Source: Hofstenia miamia (taxonomy: Eukaryota > Xenacoelomorpha > Acoela > Hofsteniidae). From it: a stretch of DNA of 64,000 bases. Shown in pieces: positions 21,709 to 33,500 of the stretch. Numbering within the stretch: position 1 is the stretch's first letter; each line of letters begins with the position of its first letter. The translations under genes and the position numbers were made by a program. The notes under the pieces were generated by a model. The model made no database searches. It was not told the DNA's origin and saw only the letters and a list, made by a program, of their open reading frames with translations. The DNA lies in contig CABFPE010000122.1 in NCBI GenBank assembly GCA_900660155.1, positions 801,896-865,895 on the forward strand, written 5' to 3'.

Positions 21709-24068
21709 CTTTTCTCTTTGTCTACCACTACTATGTCTGGCTTCCGTGCTTCTATCACCTTGCTTGTCTGTATGTTGAAGTCCCACAGTATCTTAACCTT
21801 CTCATTTTCAATGACGTCCTGCGGCTTGTGTTCATAACACTTGTCTCCTGCTTCTAACCCATGCTGCCTGCTCAAACTCCAGTGTACCATTCTTCCAACC
21901 TTGTCATGCCTGAACTTATACTCATTCTGTGCCAACTTCTCACACCCTGCTGTCAGATGATCTACTGTCTCTGCCTCTTTCTTACATAGCCTACACTTAT
22001 CACTTACTTCTACTCTTCTGTCTATATGCTTCTTCACCCAGTTTGTTCTTATTGCTTGCTCCTCTGCTGCCATTATCAGTGCTTCTGTTTCTCTTTTTAG
22101 TCCTGCCTTCTTTAACCACTTGTTGCTTTCTTCTCTGTCACATTTTTCTGTGTTCCTCCAGTATTCTCCATGCATTGCTTTCTGCCTATACCTTGTTTGT
22201 CTCTCTAATTCCTCCTACTCTGGTATGCTGTCTTTCCTTCACTCTCAGTTCTTATCTTCCTTAACTTCTTAGTGACCTCCAGTAGTTACCCTCTACTTTG
22301 TGCTTCTACGTATTCCTTTAGCCCTAGTGCTTCTGCTTCTACAGTTTCCTCCACACTTAGCAGTCAATTCCCTCCCTTATGCCTTGCCATGTACAGCCTA
22401 TAAACATATCTATTAAGTTGACTGCTCTCTCTGCTGCTAGTATCTTCCTTGTCTCCCTGTCTAATTCCCTCAGTTCATTCTTGTTCCACCTAACTATTCC
22501 TGCCGAATATCTCAACACTGGTATCGCCCATGTATTAATTGCCTTTATACTATTCTGGTCATTTAATGCTGACGACTTCTGTAGTACTTTCCTTATTCTC
22601 CTCTTGTATTCTTTTCTTAACCTCGTCTTCATTTCCTCATGATCTGTTCTATCTTTCTGTATCACACCTAAGTACTTGTACCCCTCTTTGACTTCTTCAA
22701 TCTTATCCCCACTGCTTTGCCATTTATGCACTTGCCTCTGGCCATTGGCACTGTCGCACACTTTCCTAATCCAAATTCCCACCCAGAATCTTTGCTTGCC
22801 TTCTCCAATGTCTCCACTTGCTTCTGCAACATCTTATTTGAACTAGCATACATCTTCATGTCGTCTATGTACCACAGGTGACTTACTGCTCTACCATTCT
22901 TCTCCATCTTATACCCTATGCCTGTCTCCTTTAACTTTAGTGGTGCTAAGCTGTCTCCCTGGAATATGCCACGCCTAAACCTCAACCTGTGTCCGTCTAT
23001 CTGAGTCTGCCACTTTCCCATATCCCTATCTAGAAACTCAACCCATTTCCGTGAAACTCTATTGGCCTCTAAGGTCCTCAATACCCACCTATGTGATATG
23101 CTGTCATATCTTTTACTGTAGCCTATCCATGCCATTGCTAAGTTTGTCTTTCTTCTCCTACAATTTCCACCACTGCCTGGTCTATCAACATCCCTTCTGC
23201 TCCTCTGATATCAACCTATTCTGTTCTAAGTAATATGCCAGACTACTTTAAATCACAGAAGTTAGCAATTTCTAAGTTGTTGGCAGACATGTTATTGACC
23301 TGAAGTTGCTTGTCTCACTACCTTTCTTTGGGTCCTGTACCGCCTTACTTTTCCTGATCTTCCCTATTTGCTGCCTAATCTTTGCCACTTTATTGTCAAT
23401 TCCTCTCTCCCATGTTGGCTTTCTGTCTCATTTATCTTCTTGTCGTCTTTTCTTCTTCATGTCCATGCCTACATCCTTCAGCACCTCCCATGCGCCTGCA
23501 TACACTAACCAATTTATCTCTGTTACACTCTTAGCATCTATCCTTTCTAATACTTTGTTAACATTTGCTGTTTCTACTGCTAACTTGCTTCTCTTAATGC
23601 CTCTTGGTACTGGCAACCTACTTCTGTCTTCTATTTCTTTCTTCATCCTTTCCTTCTACAGCTACTGTTTCTGCTGTTTTTACCACTACTTCTGCTACTA
23701 CATCTGCCACTTCATTTTCCTTTTGCTTCGTCTGTTTAGCTCTTCTTTTTCCCCTATTCTCATCCAGCTTCAACTTTCTGACCTGCCCTGCAAGCCTCTG
23801 CTCTGTAACTTCTAATCCTGTTTCTTCTTTTTCCATTCTTCCAACATTCTCTTCCTATAACCCCTCTCATCTGGTCTGCTTCTTCTGTAGCGCTCCAATG
23901 TTATCCTGCTCTGCTCATCTGTCCACTTTTGCCGTTGTCCATTGGTCTGTGGGGATCCTATACTGCCACTTCTCGAGTCCACACTTCCGATCTTGGAGTC
24001 CGCCTGTTGACCGGAGATTCTTCGCACCCTCTGACCATTTAAGGCCTGCGGGGGACTGAGGGCCTTTT
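21709..24068 (-). mobile_element. R4/Dong-like LINE, truncated and internally deleted (copy 2)
   Basis: This is a second copy of the element at 13.7-17.2 kb. It matches copy 1 from 14041 to about 16985 but lacks the last ~340 bp, with a junction at GTCGG|CTTTTCTC. It also lacks about 500 bp of the RT fingers, since sequence equal to 15741 joins directly to sequence equal to 16241, and it lacks the 5' UTR. Surviving frames include the Myb-like block (KWTDEQSRITLERYRRSRP), MAWIGYSKRYDSISHR, LWYIDDMKMYAS (YIDD instead of YMDD) and the CCHC knuckle. It has several further frame breaks. It lacks the AAT tract found in copy 1's N-terminal ORF. It gives independent evidence for the unbroken frame at both shifts of copy 1. 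Confidence 0.85.
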
Positions 24069-24129
24069 CTATTCGTTACACTTTATATTATTATCTTTTA
24101 AATAATAATTAAATTATTAAAAATAATTA

Positions 24130-24840
24130 ATTATTATCTTTATCACTTACACAATGTAATGTGTAGCAATTATCATAAAACACTAATACATGCTTTCTGT
24201 TTTTCTCAATTTCAATATTGTTCCTTTCTTTTAACTAACCTAAATTCGAAATATCTTATGCTTCTATCAAAGACATTTAATTGGTGTATAAAAACTCTAA
24301 ACTTTGCACAAAAGCATGAAGAAGCAATAGTATATCGTAATAAATGTAAAATATTATCTCTATGTTCTATCAAATTCATCTGCTTATGCTATCTATCTTT
24401 TTTAAATTCAAATCTCTACAAACATCTCTCTTTTATATATTATATTAAATTAAATGAGTGATCGCAAAAATTTTTGAGTTTAGATAAAAATTATAATGGC
24501 TTTCATCACATATCAATTAAATTGGGAATAATTTAGATTATGAAACGCGAATAGAAAAAAACTATAAAAAGTTTAGAAAAAAATTGAAGCAATTTCTTCT
24601 AATAAAACAGTATACATTAGGGGACGGTAATACACTTCATGCATTCGAAATATACATCCAACATTGAGCACCTACACAAACATCCAATCAAACATTGATT
24701 ATATTATTATATATTGTACATAATACTTTGTAGGTAATTATTTGTTTATGTTTTATTTTTTTGTCATGTGTTAGTTTGTAGATTTTTTTGTATACATATA
24801 TTGCGCAATAAATTTGCTCTGACTCTTATTGCTTGCTATA
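24130..24840 (+). mobile_element. LINE 3' end fragment
   Basis: A 100-codon frame (24159-24461) has FCFSQFQYCSFLLTNLNSKY and LLSKTFNWCIKTL. This resembles the late RT pattern of jockey/CR1-like LINEs (H..L.Y....W......L..LQ...R). The segment ends with AATAAATTTGCTCTGACTCT, the usual AATAAATTTG-type LINE tail. Confidence 0.5.
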
Positions 24841-24905
24841 AAGGATTTCAACAAAGTTGAGGGATTAGCCTAGCAACAAATTTATAAAAAAATGTTCCGA
24901 CAGAA

Positions 24906-25055
24906 ATGGCAATCGCAGAACTTCTTCCAGGTGCAGAGTGTAGTCTCAGAGAAGTTTTGATAGAACATTGGCCAGAAAAAGTTGAGAGTTCTAGAGATGA
25001 GAACGGGAAAGGTCGAGAAATTTATTCGTTCGCTAATAATGTTGACGAGTGTAGG
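24906..25055 (+). CDS. Candidate alternative first coding exon upstream of Trio exons
   Basis: ATG opens a 50-codon frame starting MAIAELLPGAECSLREVLIE and ending NNVDECR, followed at once by a consensus donor, AGG|GTAAGT, in phase 0. The product is hydrophilic with no known motif. It lies 4.8 kb upstream of the Trio/Kalirin exons on the same strand. Phase 0 matches the alternative acceptor at 29826 but not the one at 29839. Trio and Kalirin genes are known to use internal promoters for short second-GEF isoforms, so such a first exon is plausible. Membership in that gene is inference; it could be the start of another gene. Confidence 0.45.
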
Positions 25056-26196
25056 GTAAGTAATCCATTGTCATGAAATATGCATCAAAGTTTAGATCTG
25101 GTGTTTTGTGGTGAATTATTATTTGAGAGTGATTTTGTTGTACATGGAAACGTTTTTTTTATTACCTTAATACCAACATTTTCTGACCATTGATAGTGTT
25201 TTATAGATTTTATTACTACTCCATTTAAGAATCTGTTCTGTCATAAAAGAATTTCTTACCTATTAAAATTTCATGTGTACTAGTCAATTTTACGTTTATA
25301 TATATATATATATATATTTATATATTTGAATTATATTACATTTGCTCAACTCTTCCGGTTATGTACAAATTTTCTGTATAGGAATTTACATGTTCATGCG
25401 GGAAGAATATTTGCTGTAAGAAGTAATCAAGGCCATTTGAAGATAATTATGTGACCGCCTCTCAAAGTTAGAAATTCACGCATCGGCGGGCCATTTTGCG
25501 TTTTTATTACCGCTTGTTGAATGAACAAATTTTTTATGAACAGTATTGAGCTATTTTAGTAGTTTTATATGATTTTCTTTGACACCTATATTGTAAAGCG
25601 ATGCCTCGGTTGCTGATCCAACCAGTCAAATGCTTCACTTATACACTCCAGCCCCTTTGCATGGCATACTTTGGAGTTATTTATTTCAATTTCTTCAGAT
25701 CGATATAAAATCGAGAGTTGAAAAAATCTATTGTATGATATTTATTTGTGTTAAAATTAGTTTTCACCTTCTGAGATGCTGGCTTAGAGTTGTTTTGAGC
25801 ACAAGTTCGTGCACTCGCTGCACATTATATGCCTTGTATTGTCAGTTTAAATTTTCAAGTTCTGTCATCACAACCAACGAACATTAATAAAATTTTGGTT
25901 GAATGTCAGAAACTCTTTCAAGGCTTTTACTGTTTTGAGAACTTGCAGGTCAAATTGCTAAGAGCCAGATCAGTATTGAAACCTTCTGTTGTGCTCTGTA
26001 CTCGCTAAAAGGCACCCCAATATAAAGTTCATGCGCAGATATATCAAAATATTATAATTTTATGGCTAAAATGTTACTATATTAACACTTAGTGCTTAAA
26101 TTGAATAATTCATTTTGTATACGTAGATGTAGATAAATTTACATGAATCAAGCGTGTATTTGATTGCTTAATAATTTAAAATTTTTAACTTTACAC

Positions 26197-26523
26197 CAGA
26201 GTTGGCATGTTTTAAACAACTGTTTATCGCAATGGTGTTTTTTCAAATTTATAGAGAGTTGAAAATTTTGAAAATATTTTTTTGGTTTCGTCCATTCGTA
26301 CTTTCATGACCGATTTTCTACTTAAAACTATCAAAACTTGTGTTTTGTTTACGTGTATGAAACTAAAAATGAATGTTGATAAGTTTATCATAATTCAGTG
26401 TTTGCTATATATGGGCTTTCAACAAGATGTTAGTTCCTTGAGGTGGGCCTGTCCAAGAGCAAAAAAACGTTTCAAGCATTTAGGACATTTTTTTGTAAAA
26501 AATACACTTTTTTGCCAACCCTG
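26197..26523. mobile_element. hAT-type miniature element, family A copy 1
   Basis: The ends are CAGAGTTGGCATGTTTT and, in reverse complement, CAGGGTTGGCAAAAAAGTG. They are flanked by identical 8-bp duplications CTTTACAC (26189-26196 and 26524-26531). Terminal CAG plus 8-bp duplication is diagnostic of the hAT superfamily. At 327 bp with no transposase it depends on another element. A second copy lies 1.0 kb downstream. Confidence 0.85.
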
Positions 26524-27495
26524 CTTTACACACATTCAGTTGAAAATAGCCATTAGCTGTCTAGTAATTTAATGCAAATGTTCGACAATTTCAGTGTAGA
26601 TACAAAACTTGTTTTACATCAAAATATTTTCTAGTTTTGAGTGCATTGACATTTAAATTCTGATAGACTGAAAATTTATCAGGCATCTTCAAATGTGTGC
26701 ATTATCTCTAATAAATCATGATAATTAAACGGTTTCTTTGTAATTTTCTTACGTCAGGTTATAATGTAAATCATCATTGATATCACGTGATTGGCGTGTG
26801 TCAGGGATAGTTGAGCATTGACGCTCTTTTTTGCCTGCAGCATTGCCAACGGCTGGGTGGACTAATGCATCGGTGATGCAACGAGCTAATCAAAGTGAAA
26901 CGCTTGCTGTAGCAAGATTTCTTCAATTTAGAGTCAAAGCAATATATTTGCTAAAAGATACAATTAAACTATAAACTAAATATATAATAATAATAATAAA
27001 TTTGTGTGTGTTTGTCTATGTACATGTATGTGGTGAGCTCATTGTAAAAAATCAGTAAATGTGTTTAGCATGTTTGTGTCTCCGATTGTATTCAGTCGGT
27101 GTAAAAGTACTATTTTTAATTGTTTTGTAATTTTTTTCCACTCTAATCGCATTTTCTAATTCATTCCTCAATAAAAACTAGGATAGGAAATACTGATGCA
27201 AATAAACTTACGTGATCGTGGATTTACTTTTAAGTAATTCTCAAGAAGCGAATTTGATTCTCGGCCATATTAATGCTTAAATTAAATGGAAGCTGCATGG
27301 AATTGTACTTGATATAGCGGGGATAATATATTATACTTTCGTCTGTATTCATTAACATGATCAACTTTACGTGCAAAATTTATTGTTTTTAATGACCAAT
27401 TAATGTAGTGTTTATCATTCGTCGGCATGTCTGCGCGACCTCTTTGTCACACGGACCTTCCTCTGGCCTAAGCTCTATTTTTTTTCTAGTTATTG

Positions 27496-27738
27496 CCGGG
27501 TTGGCATGTTTTAAACAGGACCTGTTTATAACCGATTTTCTACCGAAAAATAGCAAAACTGCTTACATGTGAAACGAAAAATGAATGTTGATAAGTTTGT
27601 TATCATTCAATGTTTATTTCTATGTGTTTTTAGCTAAATTTTCCATCCTGAGCTGTATCTTCTCAAAGCAAAAAAAACATTGTTTTAAATGTTTAAAATG
27701 TTTTTTTTCTAAAAAAATACACTTTTTTGCCGACCCTG
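27496..27738. mobile_element. hAT-type miniature element, family A copy 2
   Basis: It shares TTGGCATGTTTTAAACA at the left end, AAAATGAATGTTGATAAGTT in the middle and ATACACTTTTTTGCC near the right end with the element at 26197-26523, in the same orientation. It is shorter (243 bp) and more diverged. No matching 8-bp flanks remain (agttattg and gtcaatta). Confidence 0.75.
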
Positions 27739-28246
27739 GTCAATTATAGAAATTTTAAAAATTTATCAATACTTAGAAATTTGTGGTTTGAAAATCAAGG
27801 ATTTTATTTTCTTTTCCTGTAGATGCATTCATTTAACAGGGTGTTTTGCATTTGAAATATTGTTAAAGTTTATACCAGCTAATTATGTGAAACAAGTAGT
27901 TAAGAGTCAAGAATACACTTGATTATATAATATGCTCAATTTAGTGTACATTGAAATAATTTGACAGTCATTACTATTCATAAAACCACTCCACCTGCGT
28001 CAACATCCGCTTGTCATTTCCATCGCTTTTTGCTGTACTTAATTCTTTCCTGGAATAGGTTCAGCTTTAGATTCTATTCCAGTATTTATTTCATTCGTAT
28101 CAGTCTGCAGCCCACTAATTACTAGTAATGAATGTTTTATTAACTGAACTGAATTGATTTCCGTTGTGATTAACTTTTTAATATTGGATTCGTTTGATTA
28201 CGCACCAAAAGGCTCTGTGGCGATTAAACCATTTTTCAGTGTATAA

Positions 28247-28579
28247 CAGACTTTTCAACGAGCCGAGCTTGAGCAGAGTATTGGATATACAACGAATCCA
28301 AAACGAGCCTTTTTAAGCAAAGCAAATTTATAGTAGTACTTGTTAATTTGATTATGCAGATTTTTCTCATTTTTTCATGCAATTAGCCTTTCTAATAATC
28401 TCATTTTAGAAATTTTTATTAAATAATAGGAAAGCTATGTAAAATATTCTGAGAGCAAAAAGTTTTTATAAAAATATCGAGCTGAAACGAGCCTTATTGA
28501 AAGATGTGGGCATCCTAGACGAATTTCAAATGAGCTTAGTCGCGCCGAGCTTAGAAATTTCACCTTGTTGACAAGTCCG
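28247..28579. mobile_element. hAT-type miniature element, family B
   Basis: The left end is CAGACTTTTCAACGAGCC; the right end in reverse complement is CGGACTTGTCAACAAGG. The flanks are exactly GTGTATAA at 28239-28246 and 28580-28587, a perfect 8-bp target duplication. The 333-bp interior has no transposase. The same terminus recurs at 41836 against the assembly gap. Confidence 0.9.
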
Positions 28580-28617
28580 GTGTATAAATGTTGTATTACA
28601 ATCAATTTAATTAGAAA

Positions 28618-28925
28618 AGTTAACTTTTTCCACCAGTCCAAAGAAACGCCCCAAAATGATTCTGCGGGATCCATCATCTCCCATACTTTGCAAATCCAGA
28701 CTAAATATACAAGTTGAACTATGAGTAGCAGGCGATTAGTATTTATAATTGAAACAACTACCAACTCTGTCAACTTAACTTTTTCCCTCAGTCCAAAGAA
28801 ACGCCCCAAAAATGATTCTGCGGGATCATCATCTCCCATACTTTGCAAATCCAGACTAAATATACAAGTTGAACTATGAGTAGCAGGCGATTAGTATTTA
28901 TAATTGAAACAACTACCAACTCTGC
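28618..28925. repeat. 155-bp tandem duplication
   Basis: GTCCAAAGAAACGCCCCAAA starts at 28636 and again at 28791. The two copies differ by only a few bases and small indels (for example GGGATCCATCATC against GGGATCATCATC). Near identity points to a recent event. The unit has no recognised function. Confidence 0.9.
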
Positions 28926-29380
28926 CAACTGAAGAAAAGTTATTTGGGTTACCCCTATATATGAGATTATCGAACCAGAATATTTAATGAGACATGACTT
29001 GTACCAAATCTCGGCGGGCATTGATATTTAGTCCTGTAGACCCATCATAATTCATTTTCCTATGTAGTAAGTGTGCTTTTCCAAGAATTTCATGTACGAT
29101 ATTTGTTTTGCTATTACAAGTAACGTTCTCATTTTATAAACCTTTGATTCAAAATCTCATTCAAACGATTTGTAGTTCTTAAAGGGATTCCGTATATACT
29201 CATGTGAGAATTTAATTTTCTTATTTCGTTACAACAACTTATCAATAGTTTATTGAAAGCAATATCGCAACTTAGCATCCAAATTTTTCTTAACTTGTTT
29301 GACGCAGACTTGTCAACTTTTTACACTACATTTCTGAAAAAATATTCGCTATGTATTACCCTAGTTATATTGGACATTAA

Positions 29381-29615
29381 CTCTTTCACTACGAAATTCG
29401 ACTTTAGTCACGCGGCCAACATTATGTCTGACTGCGAAATTCGACTTCACTCCACATCTCTCCTGTTTTTTTCTAATAAAATGTCCAAAATCTGGTGTAA
29501 TTCCATGTAATTCAGTATAATAGTGTTTTTTTAAAAAAAAATTGATTTTCATTTTTTTGTGTCAAAATGACATTTTTTGAGAACTTCTGAAAATTCATGA
29601 AACGCAGTGAAAGGG
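29381..29615. mobile_element. piggyBac-like miniature element
   Basis: It is flanked by TTAA on both sides (29377-29380 and 29616-29619), the piggyBac target. The ends are CTCTTTCACTACG and, in reverse complement, CCCTTTCACTGCG. The 235-bp interior has no transposase. CGAAATTCGACTT is present twice near the left end. Confidence 0.75.
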
Positions 29616-29825
29616 TTAACTTCGGTGCATTCTACCGAGAAAATATCGACTCCCATATTCGTGTTGTACACTACATAAATCAGCAAGGCGACAATCGAGA
29701 ACTTAATCTTTATACTTGTGATCGTACTGATAACGTTTCTAATGATAGCGCGGTTTAGACCCTCCACATACCAATATAGTGTTTTGACTACACTGAAATT
29801 GTCTCATTTTTTCATCAATATTTAG

Positions 29826-30054
29826 TGTTTTTGTTTAGATGGAGTTATTGGACAAGACAGTAGCGTTTTGATGCGAGATGGGAAACGACGCGGTAGTTTG
29901 AAGTAAGCACAGCATCCTATATAATTTTTACTTGTTCCCTTTTAGGAAATGGTTGACAAGTCCAGTTCGCAAGATCAGTAATGCAAGACTTTCCGTTTCA
30001 AACCTAGATGGTGCATTATCCAAAAAGAAGCCGCACTACAAAGGAGCTAAAAAG
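29826..30054 (+). CDS. trio: Trio/Kalirin-type RhoGEF, two linker exons around a 43-bp intron
   Basis: The first exon ends TTTGAA|GTAAGC at 29902. It starts either at 29839 after TTTGTTTAG or at 29826 after AATATTTAG (phase 0). The second runs 29946..30054 between CCCTTTTAG and AAG|GTTTGA, ending in phase 0. The join reads GKRRGSLKKWLTSPVRKISN followed by a Lys-rich stretch (SKKKPHYKGAKK). This matches the conserved LKKWLTSPVRRL motif between the first SH3 domain and the second DH-PH module of Kalirin and Trio, multidomain GEFs that activate Rac and Rho in axon guidance. The intron between them is only 43 bp, while neighbouring introns exceed 4 kb. GEF, spectrin and kinase domains are outside this window or unseen. 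The family call rests on one motif plus basic context. Confidence 0.65.
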
Positions 30055-30440
30055 GTTTGATGCATTTACTCTTTCTAATATCACTCGCGATGATGTCTCT
30101 TGTGCTCGAATTCCGTGTAAAAAAAGTCGAAAGGTTTCATAGATCTCACTCTAAATTCTAAATTCATTGCATCTGTATTTTACTTAATTGCTAAAGAGTT
30201 TTTTTCTTCCGTAATAATTGTGATATTTGTACATCAGAGAAGAATTCGTCATTGACAAATGATTATTAAATGAATTCCAATTGCGAAATCTATACTATTT
30301 TTAATTTTTTTAAATTTTCTTTCGATGCGATTTTTTTCAAGCGCAAATTTATTTTTTTAAAGTTGCATCTATTCTAGCACTCTAGCTTATTTATATGTTA
30401 AGGTATACATTCTATTCTTTTATTACACAATTTCGTCAAT

Positions 30441-30455
30441 TATGTATGTATATAC

Positions 30456-30503
<48 letters not shown>

Positions 30504-30512
30504 TATATATAG
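30441..30512. repeat. Imperfect (TA)n microsatellite
   Basis: About 70 bp of TA units with TATGTATG and TATACATA interruptions, directly visible. Confidence 0.9.
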
Positions 30513-33500
30513 ATTAGTGTTGTGCGTCCCAACCTTCTTTAACTGGATTGCTTCTTAACTTAACCGGTTTTCACCGGTTACATATATCTATGCTGCATCT
30601 ATATTTAAATTTTATTTGTCATTATCAAATTAGTCTATATCTATGTGAAAATTCTGTAAGCCATTAACTAACTTAGTCCATATCTCGGTGAAACCCAAAC
30701 CACAATGAACACGAATTATTTTATGTATATAAATCTTTTTAACCAATGGAATTGGCACTCGCCATAATGTTTGTTTCTGGTTGACTAGAGCGTGATTCTC
30801 CTTGGCATTTGATAAGGTCAGAAATTCAGAAGCAAAAGACCGACTCTAAATACATTTAGATTTAAGGGAAGAGTTTTATTTTGGTTACAGTTTTTCGGCT
30901 TGTCTCAACTTTCACATAGAATCTTTAACTTTTCTACGTCAAGTCCATTTTCTCCCCAACCAAAAACAGTGACTTATTTCAAAAAGTCAATTGAGAGCTA
31001 CTTTTTGAGACATTTAAAAGCAAAAAATAGTTGAAACCCAGTAAGCGTATATCCAAACAATATCACCTGAAGGAAGAGGCTTCTGAAATTTTCAACGCGA
31101 TTTTTTGCAAATATCTTCAAATTCTACCGAAAGTTTTCCTCACAATTTAAACTATTTCCATCAGCAAATACTTCAAATTACCACAAAAAAATCTTCATAC
31201 TTTTAAAATTATTCTTCTTTTTATAATCAGCTTCAAATTCTATTCCGAAGTCGAGATATTATTATTGTCAGATTAGAGATGTTAACAGCAGATATTACTT
31301 ACTCCATTATCCCAAGGCGGAATTGATGGACTTAAAGTCAGGATATTTGCTTTTGTATGATATGAAGATGCTTATCAAATGTGAGAAACTGAAATCTGAA
31401 ACGCAGTCCAAGAATTTTCGGTTTTTTTTATTTATTCCAATGTATTGAATGCTTAAAAAGTTAATAAAACATTTGAATTCAGTATAAACGCGGACACACT
31501 TATTTTAAAAAGTTGTCATTATGTTCATAATCATGTAGTTTTGTCATTTTATTGAATTTCCTTGAATTATGTTATTGTTTGAAACTGTTTCTATCATGTC
31601 GTACTAATGAACACATAAAACTATCGAAAATAGTTTAACCACTGATAATATCTCTCCAACAAGAATATTTGAAAGCAAGCACTGATATTTGACCAAAAGT
31701 CTTTGCATATTGAGTTAGTTTATATATTGATATAGGTCATATACAAATTATTTGTGCAGAAAATTTTCTAGATTTTTTATCTATCACATACCAATAAAAA
31801 TGCTTGAATATTTTATCACGTAGTTTTCTCTTTTTAGTTATAATGAAAGTAAGTTGCAATACAAAATTAATTAAATTGTTCTTGATGCTGCAATCTCTTA
31901 TCAATCAGTTTTGCCTTTGAAAATGACTGACACTTGTCACCAGCACAATGCCGCACTTCTTAATTATAAACCAATCTCTATTTATCGCCTCCCACTTCCC
32001 AGTGAATTGAGCACATCCATTTGGCTAGACAATATTATATTCCCATTTGAGCATGAGAGACATGGTTACAACTTAACATCATGTGGTGTTTTCTCTATTT
32101 TATCATTTAGTTGTTCTGACGCATTTCTAATGCAGATTTTAATGGTACCAATTGTCTCCTTTCACATGCCATCATAATTTTGAGGTTTGTTAAAAGCGAG
32201 ACCCTCACACCCATAGTCTAAAATATTTTTTTTAAATATTTTTGTTTGAATCCCACTTAAAATCGTAGTCAATTACATCCAAAACTCATTTCTATTGTTT
32301 TAAATCTTGATTTTATTGGTGAACGTGTTCCAATTTTGAAAATCTGGACAATAGTGTATTGTTGTACCTGAAGTACTTCAAAAGAATCATAATTATTCAT
32401 TCAAAATTCCTAGTGATTTAAAAAGGTTTTAAATGCTCTCCATCCCAATTTTTCAGGTAATCAGAAGATCGAAGGCCCATAGCAGCAACAACTAATCTTC
32501 ACTATATAGAATAACCAATTAAGCCCATAAAGGCAGACCGTGCTGATAATTAGAGGACCCAGTGCCTCAATGGGGCCGTGATCGAGAGCTGTTTAAAATC
32601 AAAAATGAAAAAAAAACATTCTTCTGTCCTATAGTCCTTTCAAATTTTAGATATCTTGATTAGTTCCTGAGTTATAAACGTTTAAATTTTTTTTCAAAAA
32701 ACCATCAAAAATCACCAATGTTTTTAGTAGATGTTCATTCTTCTGTTTCTTTTACATGTGCAATAATTATATGCTCTAAAATTTAATTGTAGAGCAGAAA
32801 TATCTGCATTAATTTGACATTTGTTTTGGTCAATGTGTTGTGCAAGGTTCTTCATTAATCCATTAAACTCAATGGTGTTGAGAATCTCATAAAAATTTGC
32901 CATAATTCCTGGAAATATAAATGTAAAAAGGAAAATGAAATTACATGTCATTCTTCCAATTGAACACTTTATTTTGCAATTCCAAAAATATAATGTGATT
33001 TCATTTATTTTACAAATTTATTCAATTATTATTTAATCTCAACGGTTAAACATTAGATTTCAATTATGGTGTTTACAGTGACTCCATAAATATTAAGCAA
33101 ACCAATATAATCTATTGGTTAAGTAAATAGAAGAGAAATTAGTTTCCACATTGAAATCGTATTAACAGTTTGTGTAACCATGACTCACCTGGTCCCTGAA
33201 GTCCCCAACCTGTTTAGTATTCCGTGCACTGGAGTGTGAATATTTATATTGAAAGCATATGAACAAATTAACAGTAAATAACATGACATTGAATTTGCTG
33301 TTATCATCAAAGCCTCCCACTGTTTCACCTTTTTTTATGAATGATGGCGCCTTGCATTCATGACATGCATGAAACTTTTAGACTGCTTTTTCTCTAATTT
33401 CAACAAAAAAACAGGTGAATGAATGAAAGTTTGGAAAATTTGAACTGTTTGAATCCCACTTGTATGATTTATGTTATTTTTAACAGAAAAAGGTGATCTG

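Larger units (their letters stand above)
25056..29825 (+). other. Large intron-like stretch with DNA transposon miniatures
   Basis: No exon was recognised. It contains two copies of one hAT miniature, another hAT miniature with exact target duplications, a 155-bp tandem duplication and a piggyBac-like miniature, each listed separately. A (TA)n tract lies near 25296-25316. Confidence 0.5.
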
